Part shown: one piece after another, positions 23,559 through 32,487 of the stretch
Layout of the letters: the number at the start of each line of letters is the position of its first letter
Position numbering within the stretch: position 1 is the stretch's first letter
DNA from: Treponema sp. UBA1233
GTDB taxonomy: Bacteria; Spirochaetota; Spirochaetia; Treponematales; Treponemataceae
Assembly: GCA_002309305.1 (NCBI GenBank)
Contig: DBWR01000043.1
Span: 61,205 to 98,042 of the forward strand
DNA: 36,838 nucleotides
Direction of reading: 5' to 3'
Program-made: the position numbers and the translations under genes
Notes under the pieces: generated by a model
What the model saw: the letters and a program-made list of their open reading frames with translations, nothing else
Told to the model about the DNA's origin: nothing
The model's database searches: none

Positions 23559-26165
23559 TTAGCCGTTCCTCTTGACTTCAAAAGAAAGCTTTCCGTCCTT
23601 GTTTCCAATCACTTTTAAAGTACAGTTGTCGGGTATTTTTCCAGAAAGCAATTCCATTGACAAAGGATTTTCCAAAAGCGTCTGCACTGCCCTTTTTACA
23701 GGTCTTGCTCCAAATGACGGATCATAACCTGCATCAGATATAAGTTCCATTGCAGAATCTTCAAACTCAAGCCGGATTCTTCTGTCTTCAAGGCGTGCGT
23801 TCAGTTTTTCAAGTTGAATGGAAACTATGTTCCTGATGTTTTCCTTATCCAGCCTGTTGAACATTACAATCTCGTCAATCCTGTTAAGGAACTCGGGCCG
23901 GAATGTCTTTTTCAAGAGCAAGTCAATCTTTGCCTTAATGTCTTCCGTCTGACTGTTGGACTCTGCTTCCAGAATCAAATCTGAACCGAGGTTGCTTGTC
24001 ATGATGATGATTGTGTTCTTAAAGTCAACAACCCTTCCCTGTCCGTCCGTCAACCTTCCGTCATCAAGAACCTGCAGCAGAATGTTGAACACATCCGGAT
24101 GAGCCTTTTCCACCTCGTCAAAGAGAACTACAGAGTATGGCCTCCTTCGTACCGCTTCGGTAAGCTGGCCTCCCTCGTCATATCCGACATATCCCGGCGG
24201 TGCTCCAATCAGTCTTGTTACCGCAAACTTTTCCATGTATTCACTCATGTCTATGCGGACCATCGCCTTTTCGTCATTGAACAGGAAATCTGCAAGTGTT
24301 TTTGCAAGTTCAGTTTTTCCAACGCCTGTAGGACCAATGAACATGAAAGAACCCAACGGTCGGTTTGGATCACTTAGTCCTGCCCTGTTGCGTCTTATTG
24401 CATCGGAAACTGTCTTTACCGCAACATCCTGTCCAACAACCCTCTTGTGCAGTACGTTTTCAAGCTGAACATATTTCTGTTTTTCGCTCGTCATCATCTT
24501 TGAAACCGGTATTCCAGTCCATGTGCTGACGACACGTGCAATGTCTTCTTCTGTTACTTCCTGCCTCAAGAGTGACTGTCTGTCTTCAGAAATATCCTCC
24601 GGTTTTGCCTTTGCATTCTGTGCTTCCTCAAGTTTTTTCTCCAGCTCGGGGATCACAGAATACTTTAGCTCAGCGGCTTTATTCAGGTTTCCTTCCCGTG
24701 TGTATTTTTCCTGATCGAACCTTGCCTTTTCCAGCTCTTCCTTTATCTTGCGGTCACCTTCAATTGCGGATTTCTCATTTTCCCATTGCAGTTTCATCGC
24801 ATCACGCTGGGAAGTAACTTCTGCAATTTCCTTTTCCAGTTTTGCAAGGCGGTCCATGCTTGCCTCGTCATCTTCCTTTGAAAGTGACTGTTTTTCTATT
24901 GCAAGCTGAACAATCTTTCTTTCCAGCTGATCGAGTTCCACAGGCTGGCTTTCTATTTCCATCTTTATGCGGCTGGCGGCTTCATCAACCAAATCGATGG
25001 CCTTATCCGGAAGGAATCTTGAAGTGATGTATCTTGAACTCAAGGTAACTGCTGCAACAAGTGCCTCATCGTTAATCTTTACACCATGATGAATCTCGTA
25101 CTTGTCCCTTAATCCGCGGAGTATTGCTATTGTGTCGTCAACTGTAGGCTCCGCACAATACACCTGCTGGAACCTGCGTTCAAGTGCGGCATCCTTTTCT
25201 ATGTACTTCCTGTATTCGTTAAGGGTTGTTGCACCGATTACACGCAAATCACCTCGGGCAAGGGCTGGCTTAAGCAGGTTTGATGCATCCATGCCACCTT
25301 CCGCAGCACCCGCACCAACTATCGTGTGGAGTTCGTCAATAAATAGGATGATTCTTCCGTCAGACTTGGAAACTTCCTGAATCACTCCCTTGAGCCTTTC
25401 TTCAAACTCTCCGCGGAATTTTGCACCCGCAACAAGCTGTCCCAAATCCAGAGAAAGAAGCCTCTTGTCCTTTAAGCTTTCTGGTACATCACCGGATGCA
25501 ATCCTTCTTGCAAGGCCTTCTACAATTGCAGTTTTACCTACACCAGGCTCACCGATGAGCACCGGATTGTTTTTTGTACGCCTGCTTATTACCTGCATTA
25601 CACGGCGAATCTCCTCGTCACGTCCTATGACCGGATCTATCTTGTCCTGTCTTGCCCTTGCCGTCAAATCAATGCAGTATTTCTCCAGGGAACGTATCTT
25701 GCTTTCCGGATCGTTTGAATCTACGGTTTGATTTCCACGAACAGCCTTTAGTGCTTCAAGTATCGCGTTTCTCGTGCATCCGTGTTTTCTAAGCAGTTCT
25801 CCTGCCGCTCCACCACTCTGACTCAAAGAAATCAAAATATGTTCAGTTGAAACATACAAATCCTTAAGTGCCGCCATTTCCGATTCGGCTTTTGCAAGAA
25901 CGTTTTGTGCCTCCGAAGAAAAAACAATGTTTGCGTTTCCGCTTACCCTCGGATATGAAGCAATCAGGGAATCAAGTTCATTTAAAAGTACTTCCGGCTG
26001 GACACCAATACGTTCTACCAGCGGAGGAACCGTACCGTCCTTTTGCCTCAAGAGGGCATACAGCAAATGTTCACATCCGACTTCGCTATGGTCCTTTTGT
26101 CTTGCAAGAGAAGCCGCATCCTGTAAGGCGTCCTGAGTCTTTAATGTCATTTGATCCAAATTCAT
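23559..26165 (-). CDS. clpB: Disaggregase ClpB
   Basis: ClpB (Hsp104 family) pulls proteins out of aggregates with DnaK. The 868-residue protein has the N-terminal repeat domain (~1-150), a first AAA+ domain with GEPGVGKT and the IDELHT Walker B, a coiled-coil middle domain (~395-520), and a second AAA+ domain with GPTGVGKTEL and LFDEVEKAH, and a GYDEGGQLTEAVRRRPYSV pore region. ATG 26165 is chosen because GGGAGGT lies six bases upstream; the longer frame adds an unrelated 25 residues. No CIRCE element was seen, and the promoter is TTGACG-like with an 18-bp spacer. Length is normal. Confidence 0.97.
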   Translation of the reverse strand: MNLDQMTLKTQDALQDAASLARQKDHSEVGCEHLLYALLRQKDGTVPPLVERIGVQPEVLLNELDSLIASYPRVSGNANIVFSSEAQNVLAKAESEMAALKDLYVSTEHILISLSQSGGAAGELLRKHGCTRNAILEALKAVRGNQTVDSNDPESKIRSLEKYCIDLTARARQDKIDPVIGRDEEIRRVMQVISRRTKNNPVLIGEPGVGKTAIVEGLARRIASGDVPESLKDKRLLSLDLGQLVAGAKFRGEFEERLKGVIQEVSKSDGRIILFIDELHTIVGAGAAEGGMDASNLLKPALARGDLRVIGATTLNEYRKYIEKDAALERRFQQVYCAEPTVDDTIAILRGLRDKYEIHHGVKINDEALVAAVTLSSRYITSRFLPDKAIDLVDEAASRIKMEIESQPVELDQLERKIVQLAIEKQSLSKEDDEASMDRLAKLEKEIAEVTSQRDAMKLQWENEKSAIEGDRKIKEELEKARFDQEKYTREGNLNKAAELKYSVIPELEKKLEEAQNAKAKPEDISEDRQSLLRQEVTEEDIARVVSTWTGIPVSKMMTSEKQKYVQLENVLHKRVVGQDVAVKTVSDAIRRNRAGLSDPNRPLGSFMFIGPTGVGKTELAKTLADFLFNDEKAMVRIDMSEYMEKFAVTRLIGAPPGYVGYDEGGQLTEAVRRRPYSVVLFDEVEKAHPDVFNILLQVLDDGRLTDGQGRVVDFKNTIIIMTSNLGSDLILEAESNSQTEDIKAKIDLLLKKTFRPEFLNRIDEIVMFNRLDKENIRNIVSIQLEKLNARLEDRRIRLEFEDSAMELISDAGYDPSFGARPVKRAVQTLLENPLSMELLSGKIPDNCTLKVIGNKDGKLSFEVKRNG

Positions 26166-26210
26166 TTTTTTACCTCCCTGCAACATGGCATTCATCTGTC
26201 TGTCATTTAA

Positions 26211-26240
26211 AAGATAGTAACAAAAGAGGCAAATCGTCAA
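26211..26240 (-). promoter_or_regulatory. Candidate clpB promoter
   Basis: Minus strand TTGACG (26235-26240), 18 bp and TATCTT (26211-26216). There is no CIRCE inverted repeat nearby, so control by HrcA is not supported. Confidence 0.45.
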
Positions 26241-26293
26241 GATTTTTTCTTTTTATTGAGGCTTATTTGTAAAAGAAGATGTTTTTGCTCAGT

Positions 26294-27472
26294 TCATTCG
26301 TTCGGAAGCTCGATGTTTCCATATTCGCAGACAATGTTTGCCACATGAACATGTTCAATCAGCTCAAGGTTTTTCTTGATTTTCTTGTAGAGCCTGAGTT
26401 CTCCAGAACCTGTTCCACCGCCTGCAAGCCTGAGGACCTTTCTGTTTCCTTCCGGGCATTCATAATCTCGCAGGAACATTGCCTTTGTATCGCAGTAGGC
26501 GTCTATATCAACCACATAACTGCGGTTTGATACGCTTACTGTCCAGTGATATTTTACACCGTCTTCATCATCCGGCATTTGAGAAAAGTCATAGGTAATG
26601 TCATAGTTGTTCGACTTTGAAGCGTTAAATGTGACATCTTTTCCCTGGAGTGAAAGAAGTACGCTCAAGCTTGAGTTATATTCACCCTGAACTACAAAGC
26701 ATGAGTTGTCCAGTTTTTTTCCGTTTATTATGCTTGTAAAATTTGATGAATGCAGATGAAAGAAGGGAGACGGAGGTTCATGTCCCCACATCTTGTCTAT
26801 GTAACCGAATGATTTTTCCGGAGTCACAATGTATTCATGCAGGTTATAGACAATCTTGCCCTCAAACTCTGTATATGCACCGTTTACGACCCAAGAAAAA
26901 CCGCCGGTCTTCAAATCAGGACTAAAGCCCAGTTTGCGTGCATAATGCAGGTTCCATGTCAGTTTTCCTGAATGAGAAAGAAGCTCAGGGTGTTCGTTTA
27001 CTTCTTCCTGGGTTACAGATACTGTTCCATAAGTTGAGCTTGTGGTAAGGGAGCAATAGTTGCTTTCGTCATTACCGACCTTAATGAGGAGGTCGCTCTT
27101 ACCTATTTGAATTTGACTTGAAGGGAAATATCCGTTTATCTGCCTTCCGTTGGTACACAGGATTCCAGCCCGTACCATTGCAAAAGACGGTTGAACCAAG
27201 TCTTCGGATTTTAGTTTTTTTGCTGAAGCTGTTCCTGCCAGTGCGGCATGAAGGTCTTCCTCTGTAGTATGAATGCGGCTCTTAAAGCCAAGGATACATT
27301 CTTCCGGAGAAAGAAGTGGATTTACGACATAAAACTCTATAAAGAAAACGCGCTCTTCTCCGCTCTCGGCCTCCCTACCTACGGTTACAAGTCTCCACCT
27401 GTCAAACCCATTTTTTCTTAGAGAGCCTTTAAGCATGTAGCGCTCATTGGAAGTATTTTTCTGTGCGACCAT
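26294..27472 (-). CDS. Tocopherol cyclase-like protein
   Basis: 392 residues, no signal peptide. The start MLKGSLRKNGFDRWRL, FFIEFYVVNP, YGTVSVTQEE, LTWNLHYARKLGF and the end GGTGSGELRLYKK with ANIVCEYG follow the bacterial tocopherol-cyclase-like family (PF14249), common in gut Firmicutes from memory. Plant members cyclise tocopherol precursors; the bacterial ones have no assigned substrate. A spirochaete would not be expected to make tocopherol, so a lipid or isoprenoid-type ligand is the cautious guess. ATG 27472 is chosen because GGTGGGG sits just upstream. It follows the 72-residue gene by 74 bases and may share its promoter. Confidence 0.7.
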   Translation of the reverse strand: MVAQKNTSNERYMLKGSLRKNGFDRWRLVTVGREAESGEERVFFIEFYVVNPLLSPEECILGFKSRIHTTEEDLHAALAGTASAKKLKSEDLVQPSFAMVRAGILCTNGRQINGYFPSSQIQIGKSDLLIKVGNDESNYCSLTTSSTYGTVSVTQEEVNEHPELLSHSGKLTWNLHYARKLGFSPDLKTGGFSWVVNGAYTEFEGKIVYNLHEYIVTPEKSFGYIDKMWGHEPPSPFFHLHSSNFTSIINGKKLDNSCFVVQGEYNSSLSVLLSLQGKDVTFNASKSNNYDITYDFSQMPDDEDGVKYHWTVSVSNRSYVVDIDAYCDTKAMFLRDYECPEGNRKVLRLAGGGTGSGELRLYKKIKKNLELIEHVHVANIVCEYGNIELPNE

Positions 27473-27546
27473 ATTCCCCACCAAATCATAAAAAGATGCA
27501 AAAAAGATTCCATCCCCTATATGATATTTCGGCAGGGTAACTGGCT

Positions 27547-27765
27547 TTATTTAAACATTTTCTGAAGGGTTTTGTTCAAGCCTTCCTTATCGGCCGGGAA
27601 ATTTTCATCCAAGAATTCAAAACATTCCTGGGCATTGCGCTGTACATGTTCGTACCAGATGGAATATAACTCCGGAAACTCCGAACCTGGGAACGGCGCC
27701 CCCTGAACGTCTGAAACCAGCTGACGAATCATTCCCAAAAATCTTTCTGTATCAATTTTTTCCAT
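27547..27765 (-). CDS. 72-residue acidic protein, unknown
   Basis: 72 residues: MEKIDTERFLGMIRQLVSDV, then a Pro/Gly-rich turn (GAPFPGSEFPELY) and helix NAQECFEFLDENFP ending KTLQKMFK. It is mainly helical, soluble, and has no signal or membrane segment. GGAG lies eight bases before the start, supporting translation. It has its own promoter (27814-27842), reading out of the end of the M16 gene. No family recognised. Confidence 0.6.
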   Translation of the reverse strand: MEKIDTERFLGMIRQLVSDVQGAPFPGSEFPELYSIWYEHVQRNAQECFEFLDENFPADKEGLNKTLQKMFK

Positions 27766-27794
27766 TTTCCAATCTCCATATCATTCCATCAAAA

Positions 27795-27811
27795 CTGGTT
27801 CTCCGAACCAG
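27795..27811 (-). terminator. Hairpin after the M16 protease gene
   Basis: CTGGTTC and GAACCAG make a perfect 7-bp stem around a 3-base loop, followed on the minus strand by TTTTGATG. It starts about 15 bases past the protease stop codon. The T-tract is short, so termination may be partial. Confidence 0.55.
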
Positions 27812-27813
27812 AT

Positions 27814-27842
27814 ACTATACTAACATTATATACTTAAATCAA
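27814..27842 (-). promoter_or_regulatory. Promoter of the 72-residue gene, inside the terminator region
   Basis: Minus strand TTGATT (27837-27842, overlapping the end of the protease gene), 17 bp and TATAGT (27814-27819). The predicted start at ~27807 falls in the first arm of the hairpin above, so this transcript would lack the complete stem. Confidence 0.5.
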
Positions 27843-30840
27843 TAATTATTCCAGTCTTTTGTTTCATTTTTGCAGAAATCATTTCTTCAGCACAAAGAAT
27901 CACAGTTCTGCACCAATCTGGTCTGATCAAGGCATTTTTGGCGTATCTTTTGGCCGCTTTCTGCAAGTCGCCCTCTTTTAGCTCCAGAAGCCATTTTACG
28001 CGCTTTTCCTTGTCCTGTCCGCTTATTCCGCAGATTTCCCTTAAAAAGCCTATGGTTCCCCTGCCAGACGGTGTTTTGGGCGTAACTTCATCAGAATAGC
28101 ATCCTATTATTGCCTTTTCCACAGCATCTTCGTCATAGACCCTGTCCCTGACTTCCTGAAGGGTATTGTAGAACTGTTCAAGCGAATCAAAGGGCTTTGG
28201 ATCCCGGTATGTATAAAATCTTGAGAATTCGGCATCCGAAACTTCTCTAAAGTACACTCCGTATGCCCCGCCAGAAGTCCTGATTTTATTCCACAAGTCC
28301 GTATTGGAAAGCGAATGTGTAAAGACCATGTCCTGAACGCATCCTTTGGAGCCAAACGGCATGCTTGGAAGAATCGAATAGACATAGCCCACAGTACCTG
28401 GAATCGGAACCACTTCGTCCACATACATGAAATCACCCGGAGTTTTTTTCGCCTTTAGTCTTGTACCGGGAAGCTCCACAAGTTTGTAGAAATCCCTGTC
28501 GCCGCACAGTCTTTTTTCCTGAATCGGAACGGCCTTTATCTTGCGCAGGAAATCCGGCAGAATCTTCCTTGTCCTTGAGATTTCCCCCTCATTTCCAGTA
28601 ACATGAATCAAAACGCCGCTTTTTTTAATCTTTTTGAACAAATCATTCAGTTTTTTGGACAAGAGACCGCTATCCATCTGCATCATCATGGCAGAAGTCC
28701 TTATTGAAGTCAGCCCTTCCCAAAGTTCGGCAACAGCATAATGGCGGTTCACGTGACAGAGCGCCCGGTTTGCCGCAAAGTGCTGGGCATAGGGAGAAAT
28801 GACTGACGAAAGGGTGTTGTACTGGGCAATAACCAAATCCCGGAGCCTTTTTTCATCTGAAAAATCCGTTTGGTTCAGGCAGTCCGCAACCAAATCAAAT
28901 GCCCTGTCCAAAAGTTCTTCTATCACCTTGAATTCGACTATGAAATAATCACGGCCTACATACCTTTTCCGCCTCTTGCTTTCGCTCAAATGGCTCACAG
29001 AGGAAGAAGCCCTGACATAGGCCACAAGACTTCCTGTAATCTGGTCCGTAAAAGACAGTGCCTTGTCCCATGAAAGGTTCCCCCAGCCCATTTGCGGAAG
29101 CCATTCCGAAAGAGAAGACATGAGCGGATAGTCTTTGGGTGCAAGACAGTCCACAGGAAACGCCAGCTTTACATAAACGATACCGTTTGTATCTTCCCTG
29201 TTTGAAAGAAAGTCAATTCCAGAAATCAAACAGTGTCTGGTCTTTATCTTGTCCTTATACAAGTCCAGTTTTGACCTTGAAATGCTTGGAATACAGTTCT
29301 TTTCCTTATGAGTAAGCTCCTTTTCCTGAGCACGGTGCATTTTTTCAAGCTGTGCCTTTGCCTTTTCAAGTCCCAATTCCCTGAGTTTTTTTTCTACGTT
29401 CAGCCTTTCCTTTTCATCCCTTTCCCTGGTCCATTTTGCGGATGGGGTTACCGTAACCAGAGAACACATGTCGTTGTCCAGAAAGTATTTCCTTATAAGG
29501 CTTGAGATATAGTTTGGGTCTCCCTGTATCCTTTCCTTAAGCTTTTCAGTTTCGCTCCTGAATAAAATCAAGTCCCAAGGTTTACCGCCATACCTCCATC
29601 CCCGCAGAACACGCCTTAACAATGTAAGGGAATATGGTCCGCCAAAACGGCACCTTTCCCTGTTTGCAATCTCAAACCTCATGAAGATGCGGTCCAATTC
29701 GGATTGCTCAAGTCCATCGTCTGCGATTTTCCTGAGGGTGTCATAAATTACCCTGCGGACTTTTCTTGCGTTTTTCTTTTGCACACCCCTAAGCGCAAAA
29801 CTTACGGAACAAAACTCCTGAGAAAGCTCGGCTCCAGTCTGTGGCGCGACATCTTCCCCAAGTTCGCTTGCCGTCAGTGCCTTTGGGATTGGAGCACCGT
29901 CATTTCCACACAAAAGGTTGTTTAAAAACAAAAGTTCCATTTCCAGTTCTTTTCTGGTCTTTTTGTCATCAAGAATTTTCCAGATTACAGAAACAGTACT
30001 CTTCTTTTCTTTTTCATCTGATGGTGCATATGCCTGTACTTCTGCAGGAATTGATGCATTGGTATTTGGTTTTGAATAGACAGCCTTTTTTCCGTTTTCC
30101 TTGAGTTTTGAAAGTATGTTTTTATCTATAAAGTCAAGCTGTTCCTCGGTGGGAATGTTTCCGTACAAAAATACAAAACAATTTGCGGCACAATAATATT
30201 TCTTGTGGTATGAGCAAAATTCACGGTATGTCAGCGACGGAATGCACAGTGGGTCTCCTCCAGACTCATGTTCATATTGAGTTCCTGAATTAATGGCCCT
30301 TTCAATTTCTGCAGAAACCACACTCTCGTAAGAAGAAAAAACACCCTTCATCTCATTGTAGACAACACCCTGAATTGAAGGATTTCCTTTTGAATCAAAT
30401 TCCAGATGATTGCATTCCTGCAAAAAAATTTCGGGTTTTAAAAGCGGAAAAAAAACTGCATCGGCATAGACCGACATCAAGTTAAAGTAATCGGCACGAA
30501 CCGTGGAACTGGCAGGATAAACGGTATGGTCGCTTGCAGTATAGGCATTCAAATATGTGTTTACGCTTTGATTTTCCAGCCTGATGAATGCATCCCTTAC
30601 AGGATATTTGTTTGAACCGCATAAAACGCTGTGTTCCAGAACATGGGCAACACCCGTACTGTTGAAAGTCGGAGTCTTGAATGCAAAGGCAAAAAGATTT
30701 TCTTCGTCGTCGTTCAAAAGATGGAAAACTTCAAGGCCCGTCTTTTCATGGCGGAGGTGCAGTCCTTTAGCGGCACAGTCTTCCACATCAACAATATCTA
30801 AGACCCTGAATCCCCTGTACAGCTCACCTTTGGTCATCAT
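27826..30840 (-). CDS. M16C zinc metalloprotease, presequence-protease type
   Basis: 1004 residues. The inverted zinc motif HVLEH (66-70) with the distal Glu in YNEMKG (E163) marks an M16 peptidase; NSTGVAHVLEHSVLCGS and the C-terminal GGAYGVYFR block (about 870) are typical of the M16C group (PreP, Cym1). These cage-like enzymes degrade short unfolded peptides, including cleaved signal and transit peptides. There is no signal peptide, so it is probably cytosolic. It overlaps the FliG-like gene in an ATGA, so the two are probably translationally coupled. A promoter for the next gene is embedded at its 3' end. Confidence 0.92.
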   Translation of the reverse strand: MMTKGELYRGFRVLDIVDVEDCAAKGLHLRHEKTGLEVFHLLNDDEENLFAFAFKTPTFNSTGVAHVLEHSVLCGSNKYPVRDAFIRLENQSVNTYLNAYTASDHTVYPASSTVRADYFNLMSVYADAVFFPLLKPEIFLQECNHLEFDSKGNPSIQGVVYNEMKGVFSSYESVVSAEIERAINSGTQYEHESGGDPLCIPSLTYREFCSYHKKYYCAANCFVFLYGNIPTEEQLDFIDKNILSKLKENGKKAVYSKPNTNASIPAEVQAYAPSDEKEKKSTVSVIWKILDDKKTRKELEMELLFLNNLLCGNDGAPIPKALTASELGEDVAPQTGAELSQEFCSVSFALRGVQKKNARKVRRVIYDTLRKIADDGLEQSELDRIFMRFEIANRERCRFGGPYSLTLLRRVLRGWRYGGKPWDLILFRSETEKLKERIQGDPNYISSLIRKYFLDNDMCSLVTVTPSAKWTRERDEKERLNVEKKLRELGLEKAKAQLEKMHRAQEKELTHKEKNCIPSISRSKLDLYKDKIKTRHCLISGIDFLSNREDTNGIVYVKLAFPVDCLAPKDYPLMSSLSEWLPQMGWGNLSWDKALSFTDQITGSLVAYVRASSSVSHLSESKRRKRYVGRDYFIVEFKVIEELLDRAFDLVADCLNQTDFSDEKRLRDLVIAQYNTLSSVISPYAQHFAANRALCHVNRHYAVAELWEGLTSIRTSAMMMQMDSGLLSKKLNDLFKKIKKSGVLIHVTGNEGEISRTRKILPDFLRKIKAVPIQEKRLCGDRDFYKLVELPGTRLKAKKTPGDFMYVDEVVPIPGTVGYVYSILPSMPFGSKGCVQDMVFTHSLSNTDLWNKIRTSGGAYGVYFREVSDAEFSRFYTYRDPKPFDSLEQFYNTLQEVRDRVYDEDAVEKAIIGCYSDEVTPKTPSGRGTIGFLREICGISGQDKEKRVKWLLELKEGDLQKAAKRYAKNALIRPDWCRTVILCAEEMISAKMKQKTGIIIDLSI

Positions 30841-32468
30841 ACATATATTTCCCCGTCGTCACGCCCCTTTACTATGAGGTCTCCGCTTTCCCATGCCCGG
30901 CGTAAGTCTGCATAAAACTGAGATGTTATCCTTTCGCTGTCGGCTTTGAGCACGTGTTCGTGGAAAGATTCTTCCTCAAGTATGGTTGTAGAACGGTGGA
31001 CGGAAACATTCGTCAAAATCTTTTTCCTGAATGCATCGCTTTTTCCCCTTATGAGGATTGATATTTCGATGTCGTTCATCTCGTGAAGCTTGTTCTGCAG
31101 GTAGCGGTCGTCGCAACCCAAAACATCTTCTTCCGTAAAGAGCCTTTTGCGCAAATCCGCACCCAAATCCGGATCCTGCTGGCTCAGGGTACCAAGTATC
31201 TGGTATTCTGTAGTCGGATCCATACGGCGTAAAATTTGTGCAAGTACATTTCTTCCGTCAAGATTCTGAGAGTTTTCTGTATTCTGTGTAAGCATTTTTT
31301 CGCGGAGGCTTTTGTCAATCTGTTCCATTACAGATGGGGCCACCGGCTTCATTTTTGCAAGGCGTAGTACAACCTCTGTCTTTTCCTTTTCGTCCATCGC
31401 ATTGATTACGCCAGCCGCTTTTTTCGGTTCTACCTGCGACAGCACCAGAGCCTGAACCCCGACACTTTCTCCACCAAGCAGAATGCTTATACGTTCTGCA
31501 TTGGCATCCTCAAGATATTCAAATGGTTTTCCTGAAGGATATTGGACTGATTTTTTAAGGACTGCTTCTGCCTTTTCACTACCGTATGCCTTGGTCAGTA
31601 TCGTGCGTGCGGTATCAAGACCACCTTCTTCGCGGGCTTTGGTCAAAAGGGATTCAAATTCAGCAAGTACGGCCTGTGCTTCTTCCGGTGGAACAGAACG
31701 GATTGAAGCAATTTCAGGAATGATTTTTTCCGTCTGCTCTTCGGTAAGGTGAGGCATGATTTTGGCGGCTTCGTCAATTCCGATGACCACCATGAACTTT
31801 GCTACCCTTCTGTAGATGCTTTCTTTTTCTCCGTCTTTTGGCTCTTTTACGGGAACCTTTATCAATGCACCGGATGTCAGTTTGTCGGCAGCGGCCTTTA
31901 CGTCTTCCTTGGTTGTCTTGTTTTTATGGAACCAGGCTCCTGTTTTTGCAGCCCTCTTTGCCTCGTCACGTACTTTAAAATCCTCTGTGGTAGGAACATC
32001 GCTTCCCTTTGCAAGATTTTTTCTAGTTGAATGAACCGGAGTTTCGGCAGGCTGCTCTTCCCGCACATGATGTGAGTTTTGCCTTATTTCGGATGCAATT
32101 GTCGGACTGGATGAAGGAGCTTGTGATGCATGTTTTTCCTTTTTTTCTGTCGGAATTATTTCATCCAGCTGACGGTTGATTTTCTCAAATACGGGAGCAC
32201 GGACCAAAGGCTCTGTTCCCGGCTTTGAATTATGGCGTATCTCTCGTGACACGCTTTTTGCTTTTGATTCTGATGAGATCTGAACATATTCTGAATCGTA
32301 AGAACTGGAAGAGGATGATTCTGAATCCTTGGATCCGTAACCATCACTCTGACCGCCTTTTTCTTCAGGGACAAAAGGTTCCGCCGCTTCGGATGATTCT
32401 TCTTCCGGTGGTTTTGGCGGTCCCTTTACTTTATTGTAGGCATTAAGTCTATAACTGTCTAAATTCAT
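30837..32468 (-). CDS. FliG-like flagellar motor switch paralogue with long disordered N-terminus
   Basis: 543 residues. About 1-200 are rich in Ser, Glu, Lys and Pro (a SSSSSS run, many charged stretches) and look disordered. From ~218 the three FliG domains follow. The N domain is ~218-310 (KFMVVIGIDEAAKIMPHLTE). The middle domain is ~315-395 (AERISILLGGESVG, where FliG usually has EHPQT; then VEPKKAAGVINAM). The C domain is ~404-540, with FTEEDVLGCDDRYLQ retaining the paired Asp of the torque helix, and a final DDGEIYV as in FliG. Usual FliG is ~335-345 residues. Spirochaetes carry two FliG proteins; this may be the auxiliary one or a third. AAGGG precedes the ATG. Its last bases overlap the protease gene. 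Confidence 0.8.
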   Translation of the reverse strand: MNLDSYRLNAYNKVKGPPKPPEEESSEAAEPFVPEEKGGQSDGYGSKDSESSSSSSYDSEYVQISSESKAKSVSREIRHNSKPGTEPLVRAPVFEKINRQLDEIIPTEKKEKHASQAPSSSPTIASEIRQNSHHVREEQPAETPVHSTRKNLAKGSDVPTTEDFKVRDEAKRAAKTGAWFHKNKTTKEDVKAAADKLTSGALIKVPVKEPKDGEKESIYRRVAKFMVVIGIDEAAKIMPHLTEEQTEKIIPEIASIRSVPPEEAQAVLAEFESLLTKAREEGGLDTARTILTKAYGSEKAEAVLKKSVQYPSGKPFEYLEDANAERISILLGGESVGVQALVLSQVEPKKAAGVINAMDEKEKTEVVLRLAKMKPVAPSVMEQIDKSLREKMLTQNTENSQNLDGRNVLAQILRRMDPTTEYQILGTLSQQDPDLGADLRKRLFTEEDVLGCDDRYLQNKLHEMNDIEISILIRGKSDAFRKKILTNVSVHRSTTILEEESFHEHVLKADSERITSQFYADLRRAWESGDLIVKGRDDGEIYV

Positions 32469-32487
32469 ATCCCTTCTTTATTTCTTT

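Noticed and set aside
26166..26293. CIRCE or other heat-shock operator before clpB
   Set aside because: No TTAGCACTC-type inverted repeat is present.
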